Below, piece by piece: positions 38,401-53,400 of a DNA stretch of 64,000 bases. The stretch covers positions 1,612,001-1,676,000 of the forward strand of contig JAGYXB010000020.1 in NCBI GenBank assembly GCA_022495005.1, written 5' to 3'. Source of the DNA: Rhyacophila brunnea. Lineage: Eukaryota; Arthropoda; Insecta; Trichoptera; Rhyacophilidae. Each line of letters begins with the position of its first letter. Positions within the stretch are counted from its first letter, which is position 1. A model generated the notes under the pieces. The model ran no database searches. It had not been told where the DNA came from and saw nothing but the letters and a program-made list of their open reading frames with translations. A program made the position numbers and the translations under genes.

Positions 38401-41400
38401 AATCTATAGAAATAGCTACGTAAACTTAGTAATAACGGAAATATCTTGCCATTAAAAAAATCAGCTCACTGGTTGGAAACAAAATGTATTTATTAGGTAC
38501 TATAAAAGTTTTAACAGGACTTTTTTTGTCGGGTTCGAGATGTCTAGTTTATTTCCATTGTCCTTGGACGTCACGTTTTTGGTGAACAGCAATGACACGT
38601 GCATACCTAATTTAAAATTTATCGAAATAAGTTTGCCAGTCACTCGCGAGCTTTCAAGTTGTCAGGTGTATTTTTAACTGTACCTGTCTGAAACCGTAGA
38701 CTCGCAATATTGTCTATTGAAGCTGAGATAGCATGTAAATTAGATTTAGTGGTTTATACCTTGTTAGTAATGTATCCATACAACACATTTCTTAGATATT
38801 GGAGTCACGAAAGGATGATATAAAGTACTGTATAAAAAAATGTGGCGGTATTTTGTCTAGGGACGTCACTGCATGGAACCTATCACTTGAGGAGGCCGGG
38901 TTGGATGCAATCTAAATTTTTACAATTGTTTGTCCATACTGCTGAAGATTACATTCTTTCCTGACTGCAGTAGCTCTATTACTCTCGATAATCCACCGCC
39001 AATTATTTTCATATCATTTGGTCTGCCTCTCTATCTCTCTTTATCTACTCTATTGAGGAGTCGCCCTCAATCAGAAATCGATATACAATGTAATATATCG
39101 GAATTGTCCAATGCATTGCGGCCCAACCCATCGAAGACCGTAGTTAGCAGGGAAGGAGCTGAATGTTGCATGGTGACGGATGTGACTCATATTGGACAAA
39201 ACCCTAACATTCAAGGCCCATTACGAAAAAACAAAAATGAAAGTCGCAACACGAAATAATATTATTTTTAAAAAGTTTGTGAGAAGTAGTTGGGGTGCCA
39301 GATCCCATGTCCTAAGAACGAGTGCTCTGTCAATGTGTTTTTCAGCTGGTGAATACCATGACCTATTCTGGGTCAGAACCGTTTCCCCGTGTCAAGCTTA
39401 TCAGGCACCATTAGCGAGGGGTACAAGACTTGTTAATGCGCTCCCCAAGGACATAAACATTTTCAGTGATGTACCTACTCTATATTTTGTTTTTGAAATT
39501 AATGTTTGACATTATTAATGTTTTTTTTCTTCTCTATTGTGAGAGTAATATTTCTTATAATATATTAGACAAGAATGTATTTTAATTTAACATGATTGAT
39601 TAGAACCAGCTTTTTTTTTCAATATAAATCTCATGTTTTGAACGTCCTCAATTCTGATTTATTGTTGTCTACAATATTTTCTTTATATTTAAATAAATAA
39701 ATATGCATGTCATGTAATATTGAACCGTTCACGACATGTGAGAAAGTTGGATACATCCCTGAATGATGCCTCCCACATACTAGTAGGGTGCTTGAAACTG
39801 GCTTCTGTGGGGAAAAGTGTACATCCTGGCTGGAATCGCATCACCAGATGTCCGTAAAAAGTAGTTGCTGTTGTACATCACACAGCCCAAATGTGTGACG
39901 AAAGACATCCACCATATGGACATAATATATCAGCGCAATCACATATAAAATCTAGGATAAGCTTCCTTTGGTCATCCAAAGAGATTTCAGAGTTATCTGC
40001 GGTGGAAAGAATCATGAGTCTCTAGGACGATGAATCAGATACAAACAGAGTAAAGAGTCAAAATCAATATGAAGAAGTGAGGATACTTGGATGATCCTTC
40101 AAACTGTGAATGTAGCGCCGTGGAAACTGCGGAACATGTGATGGTGTGTCTGCTCATTCCAACTAGCTGTGCCATCGACGATATGTTTGAAGCCAATGAC
40201 ACGGTCATCACGGTAGCCAAAGCATGGTTGGGCAGAGCCTAGGTGTATCTCTCGCGCGGACACGACAGATGATAAAGAAGACACTTAAAGTACACTTAAA
40301 AAACAGGAACTAGTAGGGTCACTCACCAGTCTATCTCTTCGAATTCGCTAATCGGCTCATCGCCATACCTGCAGGATAAATAGACCGTCCCCGACATCTC
40401 ACTGCTGACGCTTGATGGGTAGACAGAAACTGAAAAACATTATGAATTGGACCACATTATGCATAAAATTGTAAATCAATCAATATTGTCAGAAAACTGA
40501 AGTAACCGACATTAACCTTTTCTATGCCTCACGATATTACTAAGCCAGTATCTGACAGGCTGCAGATTTTTAACGACACACGTTGAATGTATAGCGAAGC
40601 TCTTACTAAAATCGCTGTATTACCGATAATTTGTGGCTCAGTATTTCATAATTATTCAAACAGATGTCACTGTGTGTTTAATTTAGATTATGAAATTCAA
40701 TCGACAGTGGCTAGTAATTTGGGTTTAAAGTCGGACGAGATGACCCGCGAAATTTGTATGTGTGGCCTGCCTCATAGAACGAAAAAACTCGTTGAAGGCA
40801 TAGAACCGGTTAAAGTATTAACACCATAAATCATGTGACCTAGTTGTAGTAATATTGAGGTGATGATAATTTTAAAAGTATTTGGACTATAATGTAATGA
40901 CGTTTGAAATTATTTAGCAAAAACATGAAGCATGGTTAAGTTGATAAACTCCAAAAATATTAACATCACTCAGTTGCCATTCTGATATTCTTAATCAAGC
41001 AACGGCTATCTTTTTTATGTTCATTGCGATCACTTACTCGAAGTGAAGTTATAAACAAACAGTTTTACATAAATTTTACAGAGTATTTTTCAACTATGAT
41101 GACCGAATGGCTTACGCGACAGCTTATAATGTCGTTGGTCAAGGTTCAAAGTCTGGCTATTGAATATTGTTTTCCAATTTATTTATTGGTGTCAGAGTAT
41201 AGACCTAATAGGTTGAGCAAGTGACTGACATCCATTTCTCTTAAAAACAAAAATCTGTTAATACAAAGTATTTTTGGCTACTTATCTACTTATTGATATG
41301 GATTGTCTTTTTATTCGGCCTGCAAATTGGAAAATAAATGCCATAGCACTGTGTGAAGTTCTCTTCAGTAATTAAGTAGTACGATTTATGGTATATTGTA

Positions 41401-44400
41401 CCTAGTAGAGTATATATTTTATAACTTTGCACTTTTTTTGTACTTTTTACTACACTGATACGAATAATATGCCTCTTTGTCTGATTACTTCTCATAAAAT
41501 TAGATAAATTGATATTAACTTGTATTAATATAATTATGTAGTATTTTTAGAATATATTACATCATTTTCATCAGAGCCGGAGTGCAAAGTTATGCAGCAT
41601 ATACTCTACTTACCTACTCAGTTTTTTGACCAGTATTTCTCACTTTAAAAAAATACATATACATATTTAGATATATACCTGTTTTGGTTGCTTCGTTAGT
41701 GCTAACATTGTTAATTGTTACATTCACAGGGAGATTAAAAGTATCTTCTGACGAATCTTAAAAAGAAATGAAAAATTAGTACAGCCCGAGGAGATTGAAC
41801 TGAGGGAGAAAAATAAATTAATATAATAAAACACTTGTAAAATACGAAAGAAAATGGCGGCCTGCTCAAGACATCTTACTTTGGCTACTTACTCACATTC
41901 TGTTAATCTAGAAACACGTTATCACATCACAAGAACCATGTCCTGAACAAAAACGTACCATATATGAGAGTGTTATGTTCTACTAAAATAACTAAAAATA
42001 ACTTATATATTTAACACAAAACAATAAATTTCAGCAACACGCCCTCGCAGTTTTTAAATGAATGTAATCATTCAAAATCAATATTTACCGGTGACGTTTG
42101 CAAAAAATATTTAATTCCGCCGTAGAAATTCTATCTTACTCTAATGCATATTGCGGAGATAAAAGCGTGCCGAATGCTTTCTCATTCGCACTTATGGTCC
42201 GTTTTTGTTCAGGCCTTGAACGTTGCACACTTTTTGCCCGTGACGTGAGTTTACCGTGAACGCATAAGGTGTGATGCTAATGTATTTCTAGCATTAGTTT
42301 CAATTTTACATGTTTTAATACAAAATATTTAATCTGAGTGTGGCCGTGATAAATAAATCTCATAGTTTGCTACAAATGTTAATTTTGTATAGCCAAAACG
42401 TAGACCAATACAACATCTTCTTCCATTGTATTATTTGTAGGTATAGATGTGTTAACAAGAGTTGAGGCCAAGCAATATTTACACAGACGTATTGTTTACA
42501 AAAAGGATGTTCGGACGACATCAACGTATATGCATGTTGTCCTCTTTTCGCTATAAGCACAATAAGTAGGCGTAAGCAAGACAAATGGCTATTTCTCATA
42601 GACGTTGTGCAATGCCTGTTGCCTCAGAAATGCACCAATACACACAATCTATCGTATCTATGTTTGCACCAACTCTGGCTGAGACACCTATACTTTATTT
42701 AATGCTACTGCTAGACGTGTCATTTGATTATGTGGTGAAGATGCCAATCACATCTTCTGGGAGTATTCCCCATATGACAGTTAAAAAGCTATTCAATACT
42801 GTATCAGACCTTCAGTTACACTGACCAAATATTTTGGCTTGTTTTAATGAGGGAAAGTTTAGAGAATCATACAATGAGGATGAAGTTCTCTAGGAACAAG
42901 ATTAATTATACCTACTAAGAATCATTTACACGCTAGTGTATCTTATTCACAAACAGGCTATTCTGAAATTCTTCAGAGTCAATATCGATAATAATTTTTT
43001 TTTTTTTGACTGTTTAAAAACAAATAAGGTACCTGATATCTGTATAAAAACATTTGTCAGCGGTCCATTGCCAATACTGTTGACTGCTCTGCATGAGATT
43101 AAAGCGGGGTTATCTAAATTGCCAGATTGGAAAGCTATCTTGGGTGTTGTGACATTTACTATTTCGATTGCTCTGTAGTACCAACGGTAGCTTAAAAAAA
43201 TACACAAATTATTAGAACTAAGAAACCCAGCTTGCGATACTAAGATAGACATTGCTGCCAGGTTCTACAATAAGTCATATTATCAACTTCTTCTTTGATC
43301 ATATCTGTTTCTCAGTTAGAGCATGTGGACACTACACAGCACCTCCAAGAATCCCTGTCACTCGCCGGTCTTCTTGCATCTTCCCAGGTCATGCCAAAAT
43401 CCTATAGTCCAGTGCTCGAAATGGAAAAGTTTACGAATCGGAGCGCTCGACATTTTTCTGAAGATATTTACATATTTATCAAATTTTATATGTATTTCAT
43501 AAAAATAAGTGTGTTTGATTTTCTACTTATATGGAGTCTAGTTCAGACGGTCAAATTATTTTGTCCACGAGACGGAGCAATAGTCTTACCGATTTCACGA
43601 ACAGGAACGGCGCTCCGGTGCGTTCCAGTCCATTTCGAGCCCTGCTATAGTCATGTCATTATACTTAGAGAGGTTTATGGTAAAATATGAATAATTATTT
43701 AGAATCCTTTTGAAATTATAACTTGTTATAAAGGAAACATGATTAATTTTTGATATAGTCCAATAGGACTTAACAATGCACAATGAAATTTAACAGTTCA
43801 ATAAAGAATCAACTCAGACATTCCCATATAAAATTAAATTACATAAATTAAAAGGTTACCTATTCGAATTTTTCGATGTCATATTCTAAACTTTTTTAGC
43901 TTGTTTTTTAATAACATTAAGAAGATAATTACCATATAAAACGTATTATGTCAAATGAAAGAGATAACTCAGTTGCAGTTGTCTGCTTTAGCCACATCAG
44001 AGAATTATATCATTAGGAGTATTTCTTGAGAGAAATTTATAAAAATGATTGAAACTGCATCTACAAACATTTGCCATCAAGGTGGCGATATATTGTACAG
44101 TGATGACTATACCTCGTTGCTACTGGGTTTCCCATATCATGACTGGCATTACAAAATAGTGACACAGTATCTCCTCTATTCACCTCTTCCGGAGAATAAG
44201 TTATAAATGGTCGGCCAGGTGTGTCTACAATGTAACAGTGTAAAAAACATAATTATTGAGAAGGTTTAATATTTAAAAATGGCACACTTGGAAGGACCAG
44301 CGCATATATTCAACACTGCTATCGGCAGCTATCAAGGGTAGTATTTCATATATTTGTATCGAAGTATTATAATTGTTACAATAAGTTATCTGTCTAAACA

Positions 44401-47400
44401 GTCAAACTGTCTATCTCGAATCTAAGGCGGCTCTCATATCAAAACTCGCCTAGTTCGACGCGACCGAGCTCCGAACGCGCGCACATCTACTAGCATAGAA
44501 ACGTCAAAATAATAATATACTCCCAGCCAGATGCCATTACGCAGAATGTCATCGAACGCTGAAGCAGAGATTATTATACGTTGGTACAGCAGACATTTAA
44601 GTAGAAGTCTCCCTATTGGAGTGATCTCTCCGTGTATAATCATATATAGGATATTTTTCTATCTCTTGAATGAAAGAAATGTTAAATCGTTCGTCTGCCA
44701 GTACGTCCAGGTCCAGATACAAATGGCTGCATAGGGCGCTTTGCGCATGCGCGAACTCGGCGGGCGTGACAAGCAACATTCTTCCAATGTCGCACATGTT
44801 GTACAGTTGCGTTCAACCAATCTGCGGAGCTGCATTTAGCAACAATTGTAACAATTACAACTAACTTATTGTAATTGTTACAATAAGTGCTAATACTTCG
44901 ATACAAAACTACCCTCGGTAGCTGCCGATAGCAGTCTTGTGTATAGAATAGATGCGCTGAATGTAAAAAGACAGTAAACAATGCCAAACTGACGTGAATG
45001 TTATCTCTTTAGAGAGAAACATAGCATCCCAGAGGTCAGGCAGTGGACGCAGACATAGATGTGGAGTTGTCACCTGGAGGCAACGAAGACCCACTTTGGG
45101 CTTTTATGTAATTGATAGCAATAACACGGTGATATTGATTGGTAGGCCATTAGCTATGTTTCAAAAGTGGTATATTCCACTAACGTGAGGTGAATTTAGA
45201 TTAACATTGTTTTATAATTTCTTTGAATAGAGCAGTGGCGAAAGGTTGTTAGTAGTGTAGGCTGTTAAGATCCGGCATAAATAGTGCACACTAAACTTTG
45301 TCAGTCATACTTATTTGTTTGTTATATGTCTAATAACACATTAAATTAAATAGTAATGAAAATTATTATGATTAATAGTGTGGACACGGTGGCGAAGATA
45401 TTGGTAGAGGTGAGTTTCAAAAGCCTGTACCTACATTATTATTTGATTTTCCTTTTATAACCCTAGGGTTATCAGCTGTATGATTATATTTTTCATTGAT
45501 AGATTTGGATCCCAGAATGAAAGGCCTATCAAATCAATCATCATCAAATTAGCCACGTTTTCAACAGCATGGCAGCTTCTTTTATCTGTATATGAATAAT
45601 CCTTGGATATGAATATGCAATCTACAGACTAGATAATCTATAGAGGCACTAAACAAACGCAGTGACCTAGAACCGTTGGACCAACGAACTGATCAAGTAC
45701 GGTGGAAACACTGCGGACTGAGATGAATCGAAGGAGCTAGAATAGACTTTCATCCAGCTGTATCATAATAATATACAAATTTATAATAAGTGAATTACTT
45801 ACAATTGATAACAAATTTAACTTTTTCAGTGTATACAGTACGATTGCGGACGTCTTTTGCTTTGAAGGAGAACTCCTTTCCCATCATCATTCGATTGACC
45901 CACAAGAAATGAAGAATGGCAGAACCTTTCTCTGTGTCACCGCATATCGCGTAAGCTGAAAAATTCATGCAAATAATAATAGATGACATAGAGATTTCAA
46001 TGAGCAGTGGTTTTCAAATTTCATGGCGCCCAGAAAAATATTTCATTACCACAGATAGTTGCGTGATTGCTTTGTTGTTTGTATATTAGATGAAAAAGAA
46101 TTCTTATTTTGAAGATTGTATCCGAATAAATTGGTGAGATATAATAAGGAAAACAAAATTGTATTGTTTTTATGTTCAATGTATAGATCGAGTTGCGAAA
46201 AGTGGAGGTAGGCTGTTAAGATCCGCCATAAATAGTGCACATTAAACTTTGTTAGTCATACGTATTTGTTTTTATAGAACTAAGACTACAATTTACAGAT
46301 GGTATTGGTTATTTTTAAAAATCAATTAAACCCTGCGGAACCAAACCATAATTGTTTTGATGCATTTTCGTTGGATTAAGAATACATATTACACATGGTT
46401 TGGTTAATTTTATTAAATTCATTAAGCCCTGCCTAACCAAACTATAATAGATACAAATATTATTTTATTTATAAAATATTTAAAGTTATGTATGATTTAA
46501 TTGCATAATTTTAAATATTTTATGGATAGACGTGTATTTTTTGGCTATTATCTATTACGGCTTGGTTTTCGCAGGGTTTCATTGAATTTTAAAAACTAAC
46601 CAACATTATCTACACATTGTAGTCTTAATTCAATGTAAACAAATACTTTTGACTGACAAAGTCCAGTGTGCACTATTTATGGCAGATCTTAAAAGCCTAC
46701 CTCCACCCTTCGTTACTGATATATTCCATGCTAAACAGACTGAGATATCCCAGGTTCTAAGTAGTTAATTGAGTGTCATCATTCATTAATAAATAATACA
46801 TAGTTAGCAAACAATGGCATACGCAAGTTTTTGCAGGGCAAACATGTTAGCTTAAAAATATGGTTACATCACCCTAAATTAATATAGGGGAGACAGGGAT
46901 CCTTCGGACAAACTTAAATCGCCCACCATAATTTTTTCCAATATTATATTACATATAATTTTATTCAAGTCACTCTAAATTATTAAAATTTTACATTTGG
47001 ATAAGTTGTTGCATCAGTCACAATTAAACGGTTAGATGTAAATTGTACGTACAAAATTTCATCGTGGCACAGTTCGCCATGAGTTTTCTTATCGGAAAGA
47101 GATGACCGTATGCTATACGGTCTCCAATTTTATTAGATTCAATATGAACATTAATTCAATTTTCATAGCTGATTTTCAAGAATGAAAACTTAACCTAACC
47201 CAACAAATAATCCAGTATGCCGGCTATTTTCAAAATTTGTTTGCTGCTGGCTTCTTGTAAAGTGTAAACCGACAAGAACCGTGTTTTATTTAGACATGAA
47301 TTTTATGTCAGTATTGTACCACCCAAAGAGATTGGACGGCCTTTAGTATACGGCCATATATTTCCGATACAACATTTCACAGTGAAGTGTGATACGGTGA

Positions 47401-50400
47401 ACTGGATAGGTACAATTTTCCGGACACGCAATTAAACTTCCTGAGAGGTATGATGACTTATAATTCATGTTTGGGAGATATGATCATTAGTCGTCAGAAA
47501 AAAGGTAGATTACATACTATTATAAATTTGGGTTTTTTGTACATACTTTTAGCATTCTTACTAATTCTACTCGGGTCTGGTTTGATTGCTCCATCGCACG
47601 GATCTGAATAGTACCTAATAAGGCCACTCCGGTCTAATGTCCAATATATTTTGTCAGGACAAGGTGACGATTCCTCATCGTGAGACCTGCACCGCATCGT
47701 GATATTATCTCCTTCATAAATAGGACCTTCTGGCTCTATGTGCAAGTAGAAATCTGGTTTATCTGAAATACCAAACGAAACTTTCCATTATTTAACACAT
47801 AACTAAATATAAAACCGAAAGCTTTACTGGCTTAAATTTCGCCATCATCTTTCCTCATTGGCAGCGGTGCTAATAGTAGCTTTGTTCTAATGCTGGAATG
47901 TTATTCTACCCATCACATAGGCCAAGCAAGGCGAATATACGCAGTCACAATTGTGCAGACAGCAGTGGTGCATGGTGAAGGTAGGCTGTGGAGATTCGAT
48001 ATAAACAGTGCACACTAAAATTTATCAGTCAAACGTATTTATTTTCGAACATACATAATTTTGAAAACACTTCTGAGAAAATATATTATAACCAATAGAA
48101 AAAATCTTTTTGAAAAAAGTAATACATCCCGCAGGAATTGAGCCTGCATCTTTCGGGTATCGCGCCCATGCACATATTCCATTATGCTAAAGGAGTCATA
48201 CTTAATTATGACAAATTTTAACTATTGGCCTTTTTTAATACTCACTGAAGTGCTTCCCAAATTGAACTACTATTTTTTAAATATTAAAAACTCACCAACA
48301 CCATCTGCAATTTGTACTAAGTTCAATGAAAACAAATAAGTATGACTGGCAAAGTTAAGTGTGCATTTTTTTGTCGGATGTCCAAAGCCTACTTCCATCC
48401 ATCGCCACTCGTAGTGAGCGACATATGCGTTGTGTGGCCTCTGACCGGCAAATGTTTGCTATAATAATTCAATACAGTGCCAGTGTTTCAGTACGCAAGC
48501 ATTCAAAGGGCGCTAACATTCCATTACAACATTCCATTACAGGATGAAGTACCCACGAAGATAAAAAGTAAGTCAAACTGAGTGGTAGGGATTCTTGGAG
48601 ACATTACATGACATCTATATGCTCCACGCAAGGGAGCAGAAACGGACTAAGAAGAATGGTTTTTCACGTGGATAACATGAAAGATATTGATTGTGTTACC
48701 TTGTACATCTATTTTGATTGATGCGCTTTTTCCTGTTCCCATTATATTATGAGACTCACAAGTGTAGTTGAGGTGATTCTCAGGACTCAGGATTATGCTT
48801 GTATGTTCACTGGAATTGGAACTTTCAAGGAATTCTCCATTACGATACCAACGGTACCTGTAAATTTAATATGGACGCTTTGTCAATATAAGAGCTATTT
48901 TGTTTACAATTTTCTTGTATGTTTTCCTTAAAAGTGACAGCTTTGAGTACTATATATAATTGAAATGCATTTTTAAACTAAAACAATATTATTATACGTC
49001 TCGTTCAATGTTCAACTCTTACAAATGTTCAAAAACAACAGGATTGTAGCCTTATACCCTTACTGTTACTTACAGTTACTGCTGACAGTACGTATTATCG
49101 CGGCTATAGCAAAAAAATGCACATCTAAAGACGTATTATCGTTAGATTGCATGCATGTATTAAAAAAGTTCAGAAGCTTCTGAATTTTCATGCGACAATT
49201 GGACCGTGCAATATCTGCACCTGCGCAGTAGAACGATAGTAGCGAACCTACCGGTAAAAAATCGAATTACATGGTGCAGAGACTCATTTTGGGCTTAACC
49301 GATTTTCACAACCTGTTAAATAGTACCATAAAATGACAACATCGCGTTGACTCGACAACTCTTGAAGAATGAGGTTGACACGACAGTCTTTTACGTGTAA
49401 ACAGTTATCATCGCGATATTTTAAAATACACATTATTGGTGTAAGTAAATCCATGTGCGTGTACAGGAGCTATTAGTAACCTTATTTTCTGCTTCATTTT
49501 CTTATATTTACATTCCGTCTATATAGAAGAGGTTTTCTTTAATGTATTTGATCGGTAGCTATGTTGATCTAGTAGTTTTAGTTAAATTTATATTAATGAA
49601 AAAATTAGTAGAGTTTTGTGAAGTAAAACTTACATTGATCGTGGATAACCTCGATCTCGTTCCTTGGTGTTGCACTCACACGTCAGTTTTTGGCCTCTGA
49701 TGATGGGGTTCAAATCGCATGAAATTTTAGCACCACCAGGAGCAGCTAAAATGAGTTATGATAAGTGTACTTGTGGGTTTCGATACATTCATGAGGAATT
49801 AAAATAAGAATATAGGTTTTATTCTCTTTGAATCGATTGTAGATGTCTAATAATGTATAGTTAATAACCGGTTCTATGCATTCAGCGAGTATTCTCGCTC
49901 TATGAGGCTGTGATCGACAGGGCGCACATACAAATTTCGCGAGCTATCTCGTCCGTATTTAAACTCAAATTACCAGCCACTCTCGATTGATTTGCATAAT
50001 CTAAAAAATTAAACACACAATGACATCTGTTTAAATAATTATGAAATACTAAGCCATAAATTATTGGTAATACAGCGATTTTAGCAAGAGCTCTATATTC
50101 AATGCGTGCCATTGAAAATCTGCGGCCCGTCAGATACTGCTCTAGTAATATCGTGAGGCATAGAAAAGGTTAAGTAGGTAAATTGTGTTGCTTACATCTT
50201 GCATAGCCCAACAAGACAGTGAATGAATGCATCATGAATATATCTACCTTTTTTCGACATATGAACCACAGTAATTATTAATTACATCTTTATTAATTAG
50301 GCTGAAACATTGAATTCTGGACATATCGGTATTTAGAAATAGACACCTCACTTGAAAAAATTGTACTCACTGCTGTATTGGAAGAAGACAGATAATGACC

Positions 50401-53400
50401 GGTAGCCCCATCCAAAGGCATTCAATGCTTGGCAGGAGTACGGGGTACCCGGGTTCACCCACCTGTACCATTTTTCATTTTCCAGTATTTCCAAGCTGAA
50501 CTCGGCTGCAGGTGGACAGATCGAATCGATAACTAAAACAAAAATAGAATATGTGAGTAATGTAAACATGTTTCTCTTCTCGATCGTTCCCTCATGGCTG
50601 AAGATTGTGTAAACATGTTTAATATAGACTTTTAGGTACTGTTCGGTTAAAGCGGATACAGCGGAAAACGCATTTTGAAAATAACCGATAAACTGGATTA
50701 TTTGTTAGGTTAACCTAACCAAACCTAACCTAACCTAACCTAACCCAACCTAACCTAACCTAAACTAACCCAAACTAATAAATAATCCAGTTTATCGACT
50801 ATTTTCAAAATGCGTTTTCCGCTGTATCCATCCGCTTTAACCGAACAGTACCGACTTTTATTATATGTATATATTTATCTTTTTGAATCTTTTTTAAACC
50901 AATGTAATAAGGTTCAATTTATAAATCTGCATTCATTTCTATACTTTATGCATGTTCAACATGTCAATACGGTTGACCACGGAATGGGTTTTGGTCAATC
51001 GCACCGCACTGTTGATCCGTAGGAATTGAGTTGTGAACATATTGTAAAAAATAGTTTAATATAATAATATGATTTCAGTTTACGTGAAACTCGTTTTCAA
51101 ATTAACCATGAGGAAGCCCGCGTGACTTCGTCATTCTACGACACACAAGGCCTGTGGCCACTGGAAGTCTCACAGCACTCGTGCATCCAATATTTGCTTT
51201 ATACTCCAATGCGGCATGTCTAAAAGAAGACAGCGCGAATGACACAAACGGACAATAATGATCCTAATGCACGCATTTGATAACCACTCGTGGATGAGAC
51301 AGTTTGCAATAACTTGTAGGTGAACACCTTCAGTTATACCTGCAGATCAGGTGTGTATCGATTAAATCAAAGTACAAAGGGTCTGGGTATGTGGAATGTA
51401 CCTGGAAAAAATGTGCTATTCCACGATTGAAGCAACTAGAATCTAAGGGTAAATAAAGACGTCATTAACAGCTAGATTTTGTTATCCCTGGCCCGCCGCC
51501 CTGAAAATCAATAAAAATTCTATAGATTTTTTTTCAAATGGACCCCAAATTATTTTTCCGTGTATGGTAAGGGTAAGGGAAAACTATGCCTTAGTTTAAA
51601 GCGCAGAGATACACATCTTCTCTTTCTCTTACTTTTGCGGTGAGCGGTGCAGTATGAATCATGTAATATGACGAGGTCACTCAGGTTTCTTCGTAGTTAA
51701 TTTGTACACAACTTTCACGTAAGCTAGTTAAGGGAATAAAAATAGGAAAGATAAATGCTTTCCCTTCAAACTCTTGATGAAATCATAATAGTATATTACA
51801 ACTGACACGTACATGCTGTTTACATTTTATTAATTTTTGATTGACGCGTTGGATAGGTATGCCTGATGAATGGTTGAAATTAGTACCTGATGAATTATGA
51901 AAGATATCAATATCAGTGCAGTTATTGCTGTGCGTGTGTAGTGTTCGGTCAGCGTACCATCTCACGTTGTTGTAGAGATGGTCGTTGTTGTCAATCTTGC
52001 AGCGCAGCGTCACATTCTTTTTCTCACCGATCACCCATGGTTCGCTGACTTCGTATGAGATTTTTGGATGTGGTGGATCTAAAACAACAAATTAATATAT
52101 TAAATGGCAATATTATGTACACCGGTATTCTTTCATCAGAGCATTGTTATTGAAGAATGCCATTCTTTCTTACAAGGCAACTTATCGTCAGTGGAGGTGC
52201 AATACAACGAATGAACCATTTTTTTAAATGTTCAACGCGCATCTATTTTATACACAAGGCTGCTATCGGTGTCTATCGAGGGTAGTTTATCATATTTATG
52301 TATCGAGGCAGCTAATTGTTACGATACGTTAACCGTCTGAACTATCAAAAAGTGCTATGTTTTAACAGCACGGGTGTGTTAACTTTTAGAGTGAGATAGA
52401 CAGTTTTGACAATTAATCGGCTAACTTATTGTAACAATTATAATACCTCAATATATAAATATGATAAACAACCCTTGATAGCCGTCGATAGCAGCCTTGT
52501 GTATAGAATAGATAGTCGCTACATAATTCAAATAAATACTTAGTTAATCCCGATGTATGGTTAATACTGTGGAATAACAAGAAAACTATTGGTTGATTCC
52601 AATATTTCAATACATCAACCAATGCGCATGACGTGACAAGACACATTTAACTGAAAGCAGCAGAAGAAAACATTTTTTTTTTAAAATTTGACTTAATTCC
52701 ATTTATACGCAAAGTATCTTCTTTATCGTAACCCTCATGAACGAGGAATATGATCACTCCGGAATTTGGTACTGTGACGTCCTAGATCAGCATTCTCTAG
52801 TGTTCCCTATCTGCAAGCCATGTGGTGGATGCTATCGGTTTTCTAGCGAATTCCATCACTTGATCACTCCACCTCATCATTGTATAAGGAAAGTGTAATA
52901 ATATTGTACAAATGATATGTATCATAATATATTAAAGAGTTTTGACTATATAATATACCTCAAAGGTATCACGGGTATGAATCAGTAAACTCTGAATCCT
53001 GTGAAAATAGCTTATTCATTACATAAACCATAGAAGACTATTATTGTAGGCAGAATCGAATATTTCCTTTTTACACATTGTATTTGAATAATTAATATCT
53101 AATTATATTGCAATTATTTTTGTATTTGTTAGGAAAATTTGAGAAGGAATAATAAACAAATGAAATTTGTCACAAATTGATTGTATTCATATTGGACGAC
53201 GCACTCAGTACAGTAGCTAGCAAGTAAATTCGCCCATAGTGACATTCGCACGTGCATAGGTAGACGTCACGCAATATCCATTATGCGATATCACGCATGG
53301 GAAATTATAGCAATATCACCTTTATTGTAACGGCGTTAGAACAGTGTTTCTAGTATCAATGTTCATTTGAGCGAACCTGTTCGAACCGAAGCATTCGGCA

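Noticed and set aside
40960..41030. Minus-strand ATG followed by MNIKKIAVA, resembling a second leader exon before domain 6
   Set aside because: It stops after nine codons and has no acceptor before the ATG; it cannot start a separate second Ig gene.
43295..43690. 131-codon plus-strand frame
   Set aside because: No recognisable domain; it lies in the intron between Ig domain halves on the opposite strand.
50700..50790. Interstitial telomeric TTAGG/CCTAA array
   Set aside because: Units are irregular and lie exactly inside the inverted-repeat element also found at 8456-8649.
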